A stretch of 64,000 nucleotides of DNA from Streptomyces sp. CA-278952 (GCF_028747205.1 NZ_CP112880.1:5022001-5086000); one strand, 5' to 3'; positions 9,563 to 19,258 are shown, numbered from the stretch's first letter. Translations and numbers: made by a program. The notes: generated by a model not told the origin, from the sequence alone.

Positions 9563-9994
9563 GCGTGGCTCCTCGGGGCCGGTGGCCCCGATGGCGTGCC
9601 GAGGGCCTGGATCCGTGCGGTACGGACAGACTGCCCCCGTTTCGGGAGTTCGCCAAGGCGGCGCGGCGCACTGTCCAAAGTGTCAAAGTTCGGGGGGTTC
9701 TTTTGTACACAAGCAGCTCATGACGCAACAGGGTGCGAGGGCGATAGCCTGGTGCCGTGATCAGCGCGATACGCCTCGGGGGCAGCGAAGCCCCCGGCCG
9801 CCGCCCGGAGTGCCACAGCACCCGGGCGATCCGCGATCTCCCGACGCCGGACCGGCTGCCGAAAATGGCCAATATGGTCCCGGGTATCTCTCGAAGCGGC
9901 ATAGCGTCGACCCAGACCGGAAACCCCGCGTCGTGGCGGTACGCCGCTTTTCTCACCTACGTCACGCAACGGCGCGCGACAGGAGCCAGAGGAC
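9563..9994 (+). other. Long non-coding region upstream of gdh
   Basis: 432 bp between divergent genes with no convincing ORF; the one small frame (9757 onward) runs into gdh out of frame. A weak sigma-70-like pair may exist, TGACGC (9721-9726) and TAGCCT (9745-9750) with an 18-bp spacer. A near-palindrome TTGTACACAA lies at about 9703-9712. Otherwise I see nothing definite. Confidence 0.4.
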
Positions 9995-12900
9995 ATGCAG
10001 ACCAAGCTGGACGAAGCCAAGGCCGAGCTGCTCGCAGGGGCCGCCAAGGTAGCTGAAAACGGTCCGGGCGGTGGTGTCGGTGGCCCGGGAGGTGCCCCCC
10101 GGGCGCGGATTTCCGCTGCCGGGGCCGACGAGAGCGCCCGTCCCGGTCAGGACACGGTGCTCGCCTACCTCCAGCGCTACTACCTGCATACGGCTCCGGA
10201 GGACCTCAGCGGCCGTGACCCGGTCGACGTCTTCGGCGCCGCCGCCTCGCACTACCGGCTGGCCGAGAACCGTCCGCAGGGCACCGCGAACGTCCGGGTG
10301 CACACCCCGACCGTCGAGGAGAACGGCTGGACCTGCAGCCACTCCGTCGTCGAGGTCGTCACCGACGACATGCCCTTCCTGGTGGACTCCGTCACCAACG
10401 AGCTGTCCCGCCAGGGGCGCGGCATCCACGTCGTGATTCACCCACAGGTCACCGTCCGCCGCGATGTCACCGGCAAGCTCATCGAGGTCCTCTCCGGCGG
10501 CCCCGGCCTCCCGAAGGCCTCCCAGGGCCGGAAGAAGTCCAAGGACGCCGAGGCCGAGCTGCCCCACGACGCGCTCGTCGAGTCCTGGATCCACGTCGAG
10601 ATGGACCGCGAGACCGACCGCGCCGACCTCCAGCAGATCACCGGCGACCTGCTGCGCGTCCTGTCCGACGTGCGGGAGACCGTCGAGGACTGGGGGAAGA
10701 TGCGCGAAGCCGCCCTCCGGATCGCCGACGACCTGCCCGGCGAACCGCTGGACGACCTCGCCGAGGAGGAGGTCCAGGAGGCCCGCGAGCTGCTGCGCTG
10801 GCTGGCCGCCGACCACTTCACCTTCCTCGGCTACCGCGAGTACGAGTTGAGGGACAGCGACGCGCTGGCCGCCGTGCCCGGCACCGGGCTCGGTATCCTG
10901 CGCTCCGACCCGCACCACAGCGAGGACGAGGCCCACCCCGTCAGCCCGTCCTTCGACCGGCTGCCCGCCGACGCCCGCGCCAAGGCCCGCGAGCACAAGC
11001 TCCTCGTCCTGACGAAGGCCAACAGCCGGGCCACCGTGCACCGCCCCAGCTACCTCGACTACGTCGGCGTGAAGAAGTTCGACGCCAAGGGCAACGTCGT
11101 CGGCGAGCGGCGCTTCCTCGGGCTCTTCTCCTCCGCCGCCTACACCGAGTCCGTGCGCCGGGTGCCCGTCATCCGCCGCAAGGTCGCCGAGGTCGTCGAG
11201 GGCGCGGGCTTCTCGTACAACAGCCATGACGGCCGCGACCTGCTGCAGATCCTGGAGACCTACCCCCGCGACGAGCTGTTCCAGACGCCCGTCGACCAGC
11301 TCCGCTCCATCGTGACCTCCGTCCTCTACCTCCAGGAGCGCCGTCGGCTGCGGCTCTACCTGCGCCAGGACGAGTACGGGCGCTACTACTCCGCGATCGT
11401 CTACCTGCCGCGCGACCGGTACACCACCGGCGTACGCCTGCGGCTGATCGACATCCTCAAGGAGGAGCTCGGCGGCAACAGCGTCGACTTCACCGCCTGG
11501 AACACCGAGTCGATCCTCTCCCGGCTGCACTTCGTCATCCGCGTCCCGGCCGGCACCGAGCTGCCGCACCTGACGGACGCCGACGCCGACCGCATCGAGG
11601 CCCGCCTCGTCGAGGCCGCCCGCTCCTGGGCCGACGGCTTCCAGGAGGCGCTCACCGCCGAGCTGGGCGAGGAGCGCGGCGCGGAGCTCCAGCGCCAGTA
11701 CGGCCACTCGTTCCCCGAGGGCTACAAGGCCGACCACTCGCCGCGCGCCGCCGTAGCCGACCTGGTCCACCTGGAAACCCTCAAGCAGGGCGAGAAGGAC
11801 TTCGCCCTCAGCCTGTACGAGCCGGTCGGAGCGGGCCCCGGCGAGCGCCGCTTCAAGATCTACCGGACCGGCGAGCAGGTCTCCCTCTCCGCCGTCCTCC
11901 CGGCGCTCCAGCAGCTCGGCGTCGAGGTCGTCGACGAGCGGCCGTACGAGCTGCGCTGCGCGGACCGCACCCACGCCTGGATCTACGACTTCGGGCTGCG
12001 GATGCCCCTGGCCAACGGCAACGGTGGCTACCTCGCCGATGACGCCCGCGCCCGCTTCCAGGAGGCCTTCGCCGCCGTCTGGAAGGGCGAGGCGGAGAAC
12101 GACGGCTTCAACGCGCTGGTCCTCGGCGCCGGGCTGAACTGGCGGCAGGCGATGGTGCTGCGCGCCTACGCGAAGTACCTGCGGCAGGCCGGTTCGACCT
12201 TCAGCCAGGACTACATGGAGTCCACCCTCCGCAACAACGTCCACACCACCCGGCTGCTCGTCTCGCTCTTCGAGGCCCGCATGTCCCCCGGCCGCCAGAG
12301 CGCCGGCACCGAGCTGACCGACGGGCTCCTGGAGGAGCTGGAGGGGGCCCTGGACCAGGTCGCCTCGCTCGACGAGGACCGGATCCTGCGGTCCTTCCTC
12401 ACCGTCATCAAGGCCACCCTGCGGACGAACTTCTTCCAGAGCGCAAGCGAGGGAAGCGACGAGGGGGGCCGGCGCACGGAAGACGGGACGCCGCATTCGT
12501 ACGTCTCGATGAAATTCGACCCGCAGGCCATCCCGGACCTGCCCGCGCCCCGGCCGGCGTTCGAGATCTGGGTCTACTCGCCGCGCGTGGAGGGCGTCCA
12601 CCTGCGCTTCGGCAAGGTCGCCCGGGGCGGGCTGCGCTGGTCGGACCGGCGTGAGGACTTCCGTACGGAGATCCTCGGCCTGGTCAAGGCCCAGATGGTG
12701 AAGAACACCGTCATCGTGCCCGTCGGCGCCAAGGGCGGCTTCGTCGCCAAGCAGCTCCCGGACCCGTCCGTGGACCGCGACGCCTGGTTCGCCGAGGGCA
12801 TCGCCGCTTACCGTACGTTCATCTCCGCGCTGCTCGACATCACCGACAACATGGTGGCCGGCGAGGTCGTGCCGCCCGCCGACGTCGTCCGGCACGACGA

Positions 12901-15034
12901 GGACGACACCTACCTCGTCGTCGCCGCAGACAAGGGCACCGCGAGCTTCTCCGACATCGCCAACGAGGTCGCCGTCGCGTACGGCTTCTGGCTCGGCGAC
13001 GCGTTCGCCTCCGGCGGCTCGGCCGGCTACGACCACAAGGGCATGGGCATCACCGCCCGGGGCGCCTGGGAGTCCGTCAAGCGGCACTTCCGCGAGCTGG
13101 GCCACGACACCCAGACCGAGGACTTCACCGTCGTCGGCGTCGGCGACATGTCCGGCGACGTGTTCGGCAACGGGATGCTGCTCTCCGAGCACATCCGCCT
13201 CGTCGCCGCCTTCGACCACCGGCACATCTTCATCGACCCGAACCCGGACGCCGCCACCTCGTACGCCGAGCGGCGCCGGCTCTTCGACCTGCCCCGCAGC
13301 TCCTGGGCCGACTACGAGAAGGGTCTGCTCTCGGCGGGCGGCGGGATCCACCCGCGCGGCGCCAAGTCGATCCCGCTCAACTCGCACGTCCGCGAGGCGC
13401 TCGGCATCGACCCCTCGGTGAGCAAGATGACGCCCGCCGACCTGATGCAGACCATCCTCAAGGCCCCCGTCGACCTGGTGTGGAACGGCGGCATCGGCAC
13501 GTACATCAAGGCCGTCTCCGAGTCGAACGCGGACGTCGGCGACAAGGCCAACGACGCGATCCGCGTCAACGGCGAGGACCTGCGGGCCAAGGTCGTCGGC
13601 GAGGGCGGCAACCTCGGGGCCACCCAGCTCGGCCGGATCGAGTTCGCCCGCAGCGGCGGCCGGATCAACACCGACGCGATCGACAACAGCGCCGGTGTGG
13701 ACACCTCCGACCACGAGGTGAACATCAAGATCCTGCTCAACGGTCTGGTCCGGGACGGCGACATGACCGTCAAGCAGCGCAACAAGCTGCTCGCCGACAT
13801 GACCGACGAGATCGGCGTGCTTGTCCTGCGCAACAACTACGCGCAGAACGTCGCGCTCTCCAACGCCTCCGCCCAGGCACCCTCGCTGCTCCACGCCCAG
13901 CAGCGCTTCATGCGCCGCCTGGAGCGCGACGGCGCACTCGACCGGGCGCTGGAGTTCCTGCCGGCCGACCGGCACATCCGGGAGCTGCTCAGCAACGAGA
14001 AGGGGCTGAGCCAGCCCGAGCTGGCCGTGCTGATCGCCTACACCAAGATCACGACGGCGGACGAGCTGATCTCCACGGTCCTGCCGGACGACCCGCACCT
14101 GCAGAAGCTGGTGCACGCCTACTTCCCGAGCGAGCTGCGCGAGCGCTTCCCCGAGGCGGTCGACGGGCACGCGCTGCGGCGCGAGATCATCACGACGGTC
14201 CTGGTCAACGACACGGTGAACACCGCCGGCTCGACCTTCCTGCACCGGCTGCGGGAGGAGACCGGGGCGTCGATCGAGGAGATCGTGCGGGCCCAGTTCA
14301 CGGCCCGTGAGATCTTCGGCCTGTCCCGGGTGTGGGACGCGGTCGAGGCGCTCGACAACAAGGTCGCCGCCGACGTCCAGACCCGGATCCGGCTGCACTC
14401 GCGGCGGCTGGTCGAGCGCGGTTCGCGCTGGCTGCTGGGCAACCGGCCGCAGCCCGTCGCCATCGCGGAGACGATTCGGAGCTTCCGGGACGGCGTCGCG
14501 CGGGTCTGGGACGAGCTGCCGAAGCTGCTCAGGGGCGCGGACCTGGACTGGTACCACTCGATCCTGGACGAGCTGACGGGCGCCGGCGTGCCGGACGAGC
14601 TGGCGGTCCGGGTGGCCGGGTTCTCCTCCGCCTTCCCGGCGCTGGACATCGTGGCCATCGCCGACCGTACGGGCCAGGATCCGCTCGAGGTCGCCGAGGT
14701 CTACTACGACCTCGCGGACCGGCTGCGGATCACCCAGCTGATGGACCGGATCATCGAGCTGCCGCGGGCCGACCGCTGGCAGTCCATGGCCCGCGCCTCC
14801 ATCCGCGAGGACCTGTACGCGGCGCACGCGGCGCTCACCTCGGACGTGCTGAGCGTGGGGAACGGGTCGGCCACGCCGGAGGAGCGGTTCCGGGCTTGGG
14901 AGTCGAAGAACGCGGCGATTCTTGCCCGGTCGCGGTCGACGCTGGAGGAGATTCAGGGGTCGGACGCGTTCGATCTGGCGAATCTGTCCGTGGCTATGCG
15001 GACGATGCGGACGTTGTTGCGTACGCACGCGTAG
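9995..15034 (+). CDS. gdh: Large (about 180 kDa class) NAD-dependent glutamate dehydrogenase
   Basis: 1679 residues, the length of the L180 class NAD-GDH known from Streptomyces, which deaminates glutamate to 2-oxoglutarate. The N-terminal half (about 1-750) holds ACT-like and regulatory domains (VVTDDMPFLVDSVTNEL, SYLDYVGVKKFD). The catalytic core lies at about 850-1330, with RGGLRWSDRREDFRTE, the Lys-containing VGAKGGFV, the Rossmann region VVGVGDMSGDVFGNGML and GEGGNLGATQLGRIE. A helical C-terminal domain follows. GTG and other upstream starts are unlikely; the ATG at 9995 has AGGAG-like bases just before it. It is monocistronic, with a hairpin after it. Confidence 0.96.
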   Translation: MQTKLDEAKAELLAGAAKVAENGPGGGVGGPGGAPRARISAAGADESARPGQDTVLAYLQRYYLHTAPEDLSGRDPVDVFGAAASHYRLAENRPQGTANVRVHTPTVEENGWTCSHSVVEVVTDDMPFLVDSVTNELSRQGRGIHVVIHPQVTVRRDVTGKLIEVLSGGPGLPKASQGRKKSKDAEAELPHDALVESWIHVEMDRETDRADLQQITGDLLRVLSDVRETVEDWGKMREAALRIADDLPGEPLDDLAEEEVQEARELLRWLAADHFTFLGYREYELRDSDALAAVPGTGLGILRSDPHHSEDEAHPVSPSFDRLPADARAKAREHKLLVLTKANSRATVHRPSYLDYVGVKKFDAKGNVVGERRFLGLFSSAAYTESVRRVPVIRRKVAEVVEGAGFSYNSHDGRDLLQILETYPRDELFQTPVDQLRSIVTSVLYLQERRRLRLYLRQDEYGRYYSAIVYLPRDRYTTGVRLRLIDILKEELGGNSVDFTAWNTESILSRLHFVIRVPAGTELPHLTDADADRIEARLVEAARSWADGFQEALTAELGEERGAELQRQYGHSFPEGYKADHSPRAAVADLVHLETLKQGEKDFALSLYEPVGAGPGERRFKIYRTGEQVSLSAVLPALQQLGVEVVDERPYELRCADRTHAWIYDFGLRMPLANGNGGYLADDARARFQEAFAAVWKGEAENDGFNALVLGAGLNWRQAMVLRAYAKYLRQAGSTFSQDYMESTLRNNVHTTRLLVSLFEARMSPGRQSAGTELTDGLLEELEGALDQVASLDEDRILRSFLTVIKATLRTNFFQSASEGSDEGGRRTEDGTPHSYVSMKFDPQAIPDLPAPRPAFEIWVYSPRVEGVHLRFGKVARGGLRWSDRREDFRTEILGLVKAQMVKNTVIVPVGAKGGFVAKQLPDPSVDRDAWFAEGIAAYRTFISALLDITDNMVAGEVVPPADVVRHDEDDTYLVVAADKGTASFSDIANEVAVAYGFWLGDAFASGGSAGYDHKGMGITARGAWESVKRHFRELGHDTQTEDFTVVGVGDMSGDVFGNGMLLSEHIRLVAAFDHRHIFIDPNPDAATSYAERRRLFDLPRSSWADYEKGLLSAGGGIHPRGAKSIPLNSHVREALGIDPSVSKMTPADLMQTILKAPVDLVWNGGIGTYIKAVSESNADVGDKANDAIRVNGEDLRAKVVGEGGNLGATQLGRIEFARSGGRINTDAIDNSAGVDTSDHEVNIKILLNGLVRDGDMTVKQRNKLLADMTDEIGVLVLRNNYAQNVALSNASAQAPSLLHAQQRFMRRLERDGALDRALEFLPADRHIRELLSNEKGLSQPELAVLIAYTKITTADELISTVLPDDPHLQKLVHAYFPSELRERFPEAVDGHALRREIITTVLVNDTVNTAGSTFLHRLREETGASIEEIVRAQFTAREIFGLSRVWDAVEALDNKVAADVQTRIRLHSRRLVERGSRWLLGNRPQPVAIAETIRSFRDGVARVWDELPKLLRGADLDWYHSILDELTGAGVPDELAVRVAGFSSAFPALDIVAIADRTGQDPLEVAEVYYDLADRLRITQLMDRIIELPRADRWQSMARASIREDLYAAHAALTSDVLSVGNGSATPEERFRAWESKNAAILARSRSTLEEIQGSDAFDLANLSVAMRTMRTLLRTHA

Positions 15035-15052
15035 GCGTGGCCGTACGGGGGT

Positions 15053-15089
15053 GAGGGGGCCGGTGCCTGTCAGGGGCGCCGGCCCCCTC
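15053..15089 (+). terminator. Hairpin terminator after gdh
   Basis: Arms GAGGGGGCCGG (15053-15063) and CCGGCCCCCTC (15079-15089) are perfect complements, with a smaller CCT/AGG stem inside the loop. It lies 18 bases after the gdh stop. Confidence 0.8.
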
Positions 15090-15105
15090 GGCGTGGGGGT
15101 TCCGT

Positions 15106-15325
15106 CCTCAAGCGCCGGACGGGCTGAAGAGATGTCCTCAAGCGCCGGACGGGCTGGAAAAGATGCCCTCAAGCGCCGGGCGGGCTGGGGGTGGCCGGGG
15201 CGGCTGGGAAAGTTGCCCTCAAGCGCCGGGCGGGCTGGGGGTGGCCGGGGTGGCTGGGGGTGGTCGGGCGGGCTGGGGGTGGCCGGGGTGGTTGGCAAAG
15301 TTGCCCTTGAGCGCCGGGCGGGCTT
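15106..15325 (+). repeat. Second array of the 21-bp CCTCAAGCGC repeat
   Basis: Four good copies start at 15106, 15136, 15167 and 15217 and a degenerate one at 15305 (CCTTGAGCGC). Between the later copies lie GGTGGCCGGGG-type G-rich repeats. The unit matches the array at 8778-8954 almost exactly. It fills the non-coding stretch 15035-15336 between the gdh terminator and the stop of the convergent ABC ATPase gene. Confidence 0.85.
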
Positions 15326-15336
15326 GAGTTGTTCCG

Positions 15337-16128
15337 CTACTTGCGCTTGGTGAAGGTCTCGTACGCTGCCACTACTTCCTTTGCCGGGCCGTCCATCCTC
15401 AGCGTGCCCGCCTCCAGCCACAGGGCCCGGTCGCAGGTCTCGGTGATCGATTTGTTGCTGTGGCTGACCAGGAAGACCGTGCCCGCCTCGGCGCGCAGTT
15501 CCTTGATGCGGTCCTTGCTGCGGCGCTGGAACTTCGCGTCGCCCGTGGACAGCGCCTCGTCGATCAGGAGCACGTCGTGGCTCTTGGCCGCCGCGATGGA
15601 GAAGCGGAGCCTCGCGCCCATGCCCGAGGAGTACGTGCGCATCGGCAGCGTGATGAAGTCGCCCTTCTCGTTGATGCCGGAGAAGTCGACGATCTCGTCG
15701 TAGCGTTCGCGGATCTGTTCGCGCGTCATGCCCATCGCGAGTCCGCCCAGCACCACGTTGCGCTCGCCGGTCAGGTCGCCCATCAGGGCCGCGTTCACGC
15801 CGAGCAGCGACGGCTGGCCCTGGGTGTGGACCCTGCCCCGGGTCGGCGGGAGCAGACCCGCGACCGCCTTGAGCAGCGTCGACTTGCCCGAGCCGTTGGA
15901 GCCGATCAGGCCGATCGCCTCGCCCTTGTACGCGGCGAAGCTGACGCCCTTCACGGCGTGCACCTGGCGTGCGCCGGGGGTACGGCGGCGGGTGGTGAGC
16001 CGGCTGAGCGCGGAGGTGGCGCTGCCCTTGCCCGTACGGGCGCCATTGACCGTGTACGTGATGTGGACGTCGTCGACGACGACCGTCGGGACACGGTCGT
16101 CCCCGGGGGAATCCTTGAGGTCAGCCAC
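15337..16128 (-). CDS. tagH: TagH-type ABC transporter ATPase for cell-wall glycopolymer export
   Basis: 263 residues. Walker A is GSNGSGKST (about 76-84), the signature is the TagH-type YSSGMGARLRF, and Walker B is DVLLIDEALSTGD. It matches ABC ATPases that energise ABC-2 exporters of teichoic acids and O-antigen-like polymers. It lacks the extra C-terminal carbohydrate-binding domain found in Wzt-type proteins, so recognition probably does not use a polymer cap. The start overlaps the permease stop by 8 bp (16121-16128), indicating translational coupling. Confidence 0.9.
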   Translation of the reverse strand: MADLKDSPGDDRVPTVVVDDVHITYTVNGARTGKGSATSALSRLTTRRRTPGARQVHAVKGVSFAAYKGEAIGLIGSNGSGKSTLLKAVAGLLPPTRGRVHTQGQPSLLGVNAALMGDLTGERNVVLGGLAMGMTREQIRERYDEIVDFSGINEKGDFITLPMRTYSSGMGARLRFSIAAAKSHDVLLIDEALSTGDAKFQRRSKDRIKELRAEAGTVFLVSHSNKSITETCDRALWLEAGTLRMDGPAKEVVAAYETFTKRK

Positions 16129-17056
16129 GTCCGTAGGTCTCCTCGGCCTTCCAGAAGTACACGAATCCGGCCGCTCCGCACAGCAGCGCCCAGCCCGCCG
16201 CTACCGCCCATGCGAACGGCGGCAGCTGCGCCCAGGTGTAGCTGTCGATGAGCGCGTACCGCATGAGGTTGATGAAGAGCGCCGCCGGGTTGTACTCCAG
16301 CGCCACCATCACCGCGTGCGGCACCCGCTCCCCCTTGAGCAGGTGGTCCAGGCTCCACATCACGCCGGAGGAGTACATCCAGGTCCGCAGCACGAACGGC
16401 GTCAGCTGCGCGATGTCCGGGGTCTTCGCCGTCAGCCGGGCCACGGCCATCGACACTCCGGTGTTGAACAACGCCTGGAGCGCGAGCGCCGGAACGGCCA
16501 GCAGCCAGGACGGGCGCGGGAACTGGCCGAACACCAGCAGGATCACGGTCAGTGCGCCGAGTGAGAACAGCAGCTGCTGCAACTGCTGGAGGGCGAGGGC
16601 CACCGGCAGTGAGGCGCGCGGGAAGTGCAGGGCCCGCACCAGGCCGATGTTGCCGCTGATCGCCCGGGTGCCCGCGGTGATCGAGCTTGCGGTGAACGTC
16701 CAGATGAAGACCCCGGTGACCAGGAACGGGACGAAATCCTCCACCCCGTGCTTGGTGTTCATCAGGACGCCGAAGATGAAGTAGTAGACCGTCGCGTTCA
16801 GCAGCGGCGTCATGATCTGCCAGATCTGGCCGAGCTTCGCCTGGGTGTACTGGGCGGTCAGTTTGGCCGTCGCGAACGCGGCGATGAAGTGCCGCCGCCC
16901 CCACAGCTGCCGGATGTAGGCGGGCAGCGAGGGCCGGGCGCCGCTGACCGTCAGGCCGTGCCGGGCGGCCAGCGCGGCCAGCTCACCGGGTGCGTAGGCG
17001 GGGATGTCCTGGGCGGGGGCGCTCACCGGGGACGGCGGAGCTGCTGTCTGGCTCAC
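16121..17056 (-). CDS. tagG: TagG-type ABC-2 permease for cell-wall glycopolymer export
   Basis: 311 residues from a GTG (adjacent GTG at 17059 is an alternative). A cytoplasmic N-terminus (about 1-75) precedes LKARYTQ-like LTAQYTQAKLGQIWQIMTPL, the hallmark of TagG/Wzm permeases, then six predicted membrane helices. It forms the transmembrane part of the exporter with the overlapping ATPase gene. The locus beyond encodes TagF-like polymerases, so the substrate is probably a glycerol-phosphate-type or related wall polymer on a lipid carrier. The promoter is shared divergently with a TetR gene. Confidence 0.9.
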   Translation of the reverse strand: MSQTAAPPSPVSAPAQDIPAYAPGELAALAARHGLTVSGARPSLPAYIRQLWGRRHFIAAFATAKLTAQYTQAKLGQIWQIMTPLLNATVYYFIFGVLMNTKHGVEDFVPFLVTGVFIWTFTASSITAGTRAISGNIGLVRALHFPRASLPVALALQQLQQLLFSLGALTVILLVFGQFPRPSWLLAVPALALQALFNTGVSMAVARLTAKTPDIAQLTPFVLRTWMYSSGVMWSLDHLLKGERVPHAVMVALEYNPAALFINLMRYALIDSYTWAQLPPFAWAVAAGWALLCGAAGFVYFWKAEETYGRG

Positions 17057-17153
17057 CACGAACGATCGCTTTCGATGGAAGCGGGAGGGGGAGGGGATAT
17101 CGCCGGGATGCCGGAAGCCGGGACGGTGGAACGGTGCGGCAATCGGCGACGGA

Positions 17154-17201
17154 ACGATACGGTCCCGTGGGGACGCCCTCGTTGGGACGGGACCGTATCG
17201 T
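17154..17201. promoter_or_regulatory. Perfect 15-bp inverted repeat, candidate TetR operator
   Basis: Arms ACGATACGGTCCCGT (17154-17168) and ACGGGACCGTATCGT (17187-17201) are exact reverse complements separated by 18 bp. Each arm contains its own pseudo-palindrome ACGG-N2-CCGT, so the site may hold two operator copies. Reading outwards, each arm also carries TATCGT, which could serve as the -10 of tagG (minus) and tetR (plus). It lies midway between the two divergent genes. Confidence 0.7.
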
Positions 17202-17272
17202 CGTAACGCTGAGAGTAGGGCGCTGCACGTCGCAACGCAACCGTTTCGTCGCGGCCGACTATCATGCGGGCC

Positions 17273-17911
17273 ATGACCACAGAACGGGGAACCCGCCGCC
17301 GCGCCCCCGCAGGCGCCGCCGTCCTGCGTGAGGACGTGACCGACGCCATCCGGGCCGCCGTCTTCGACGAACTCGCCGCGGTGGGGTTCGCCCGGATGTC
17401 CATCGAGGGCATCGCCCGGCGTGCGGGCGTGGGCAAGACCGCCGTCTACCGCCGCTGGAAGTCCAAGCTGGCGCTCGTGCTCGACCTGGTCGCGGCCGTC
17501 GCCGCGCAGGGGATGCCCGCCCCGGCCACCGGTTCGCTGTGCGGGGACGTGCGCGCCGTCCTGGAACTGGCCGCGTACGCCCTGCGCCACCCGGTCGCCT
17601 CGCAGGTCATCCCGGATCTGTTGGTCGAGGCGGCCCGCAATCCGGAGATCTCCGAGGCGATCAAGGCCGCGCTCCTGGACCAGCAGCAGGGCGTCGCCGC
17701 CGTCGTGGTGAGGGAGGCGGTGGCCCGGGGCGAACTGCCCGAGGGCAGCGATCCCGACCGGGCGCTCGATCTGATCGTCGGGCCGCTGTACTGGCGGCTC
17801 GCTGTGGTCCGCGGCGAACTGCCGAAGGGCTACCTGGACGATCTGGCCGCCTCGGCGGTCGCCGCCCTCAAGCATGTCCGAGAGCCCTTGAGCACGTCTG
17901 AGAATCCTTAG
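17273..17911 (+). CDS. TetR/AcrR-family transcriptional regulator
   Basis: 212 residues from the ATG at 17273 (ATG at 17264 is an in-frame alternative adding three residues). The helix-turn-helix lies at about 22-62 (FARMSIEGIARRAGVGKTAVYRRWKSK), followed by an alpha-helical ligand-binding domain of the TetR_C type (LVEAARNPEISEAIKAALL). It is divergent from tagGH with a perfect inverted repeat between them, so it probably represses itself and perhaps the exporter. Its stop overlaps the convergent membrane-protein gene by 4 bp. Confidence 0.9.
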   Translation: MTTERGTRRRAPAGAAVLREDVTDAIRAAVFDELAAVGFARMSIEGIARRAGVGKTAVYRRWKSKLALVLDLVAAVAAQGMPAPATGSLCGDVRAVLELAAYALRHPVASQVIPDLLVEAARNPEISEAIKAALLDQQQGVAAVVVREAVARGELPEGSDPDRALDLIVGPLYWRLAVVRGELPKGYLDDLAASAVAALKHVREPLSTSENP

Positions 17912-19176
17912 CCTGAACCCTCCAGCACGTCTGAAGGCGCTCCGCCCGCCGGTACCCGCGCCAGCACCTCGCCCGTGGCCGAGCTGAACGCCAGCATCGT
18001 CGCGTTCTCGGGCAGGTGCTGGAAACGGGTCAGCAGCAGCCACCGCACCCCGTAGCGAGCGGTGATTCCGTCCCGCCGGGCCTGCGGGGTCGACGCGTCG
18101 AGGTAGGCGGCCACCGCCCGGCTCCTCTCCCGCCGCTCCGCGCGCGCGAGCCCCGCGTCCGGCAGCGCGTCGGCCAGCACATACGCTCCGTGCCCGGCCA
18201 GCGCGTACATCGCCGGGCGGCTGTCCGTCAGGACCACCTCGCCCGGCGGCACGTACGCCGTCGCCCAGGCGTACGGCTCCCCGGCCGCGCGTACCCCCTC
18301 GGTCGCCGGCGGCCCCGTGGTCCGGCCCTCGGCGGGGGTGCGCGGGGCAGTCAGCCCGTTGTAGTACGGCCACAGCGCCGCCACGGCCACCGCGCACACG
18401 ACGGCGAACGCCCACCGCCACACGGTCGGCCGGATCCGGGTCCGCGTCCGGACCGCGATCAGGGCGACGCACCCGATCGCCGCGCCGATCGCCGTCGGCG
18501 GGTGGACCAGCAGGACGAGCCCGAGCAGTACGCCGATCACGGCCGCCTCCGCCCACCGGGGCGTCCGGCCGGGCTTCGGATCGCCGGGGCGGGGGGTCCG
18601 GGCGGCCGCCCGGCCGGTCCACGCCCACAGGTGCAGGGTGACCGCGACCGCGAACGTGCTCGGTGCGCTCCAACGGGCCGGGTCCGCCCAGTGGATCAGG
18701 GGCAGCGGCACCAGCACGAGAACCGGAACCCAGCGGTTCGGCGTCAGCAGCCGGGTGAGCCGGCCGATCCCGGTGAGCAGGAGCAGCAGGTTCACCGACG
18801 CGGCCACCGCGACGACGGACGGTCCCGAGAGCCGGGTGGCGCGGGCGGCGAGTCCCTGGAGCAGCGCGTACGGGGAGTAGTGCGCGCTCGCCACGGCGGG
18901 CAGGTCGGTCATCGGGAACGCCGGGTGCAGCAGGCTCACCCGCAGCCGTTCGACGACCGCCGCCTGGAGCCCGGCCTCGCAGCAGAGAGGAGCCTGCCAG
19001 GCCGCCGCCGACAGCACCGCCCACAGCAGGCCGCCCAGCACGAGGTACGGCGACGGCAGCCACAGCGGTGGCCGGGCCGTCCCGTCGGCCCCGTCGCCGC
19101 CGGTCGCGGCGGGCGGGAGGTCGGAGGGCGGGGCATCGGAGGACGGGGCGGAGGAAGCCGCGGAGAAGAGGGGCAC
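17908..19176 (-). CDS. Polytopic membrane protein of unknown function in the wall-polymer locus
   Basis: 422 residues from a GTG. A Pro/Ser-rich cytoplasmic N-terminus (1-38) precedes about eight hydrophobic segments (for example YLVLGGLLWAVLSAAAW, WVPVLVLVPLPLIHW, AAVIGVLLGLVLLVHPPTA), then a soluble C-terminal domain (about 275-422) with EVVLTDSRPAMYALAGHGAY. This layout resembles GT-C-like integral membrane transferases, but I cannot identify a catalytic Asp pair with confidence. It is co-oriented with the downstream-encoded giant transferase gene at 19259-23413 (82-bp gap) and could be in the same operon. Confidence 0.65.
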   Translation of the reverse strand: MPLFSAASSAPSSDAPPSDLPPAATGGDGADGTARPPLWLPSPYLVLGGLLWAVLSAAAWQAPLCCEAGLQAAVVERLRVSLLHPAFPMTDLPAVASAHYSPYALLQGLAARATRLSGPSVVAVAASVNLLLLLTGIGRLTRLLTPNRWVPVLVLVPLPLIHWADPARWSAPSTFAVAVTLHLWAWTGRAAARTPRPGDPKPGRTPRWAEAAVIGVLLGLVLLVHPPTAIGAAIGCVALIAVRTRTRIRPTVWRWAFAVVCAVAVAALWPYYNGLTAPRTPAEGRTTGPPATEGVRAAGEPYAWATAYVPPGEVVLTDSRPAMYALAGHGAYVLADALPDAGLARAERRERSRAVAAYLDASTPQARRDGITARYGVRWLLLTRFQHLPENATMLAFSSATGEVLARVPAGGAPSDVLEGSG

Positions 19177-19258
19177 ACCTCATGGGTTCCGTGCGGCGGG
19201 CCCGCTCTCCCCGCCGCCACCCGTCCGAGGGATTCCGGGCCCCGGCCTCCCGACGCCC

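Noticed and set aside
9757..10056. Small 99-codon ORF before and into gdh
   Set aside because: It overlaps gdh out of frame, has no ribosome site and an Arg-rich non-protein-like composition.
9962..15421. Minus-strand ORF of 1819 codons opposite gdh
   Set aside because: It mirrors gdh in a high-GC frame, has Val/Asp/Gly-rich low-complexity translation and no known domain. gdh has full family motifs.
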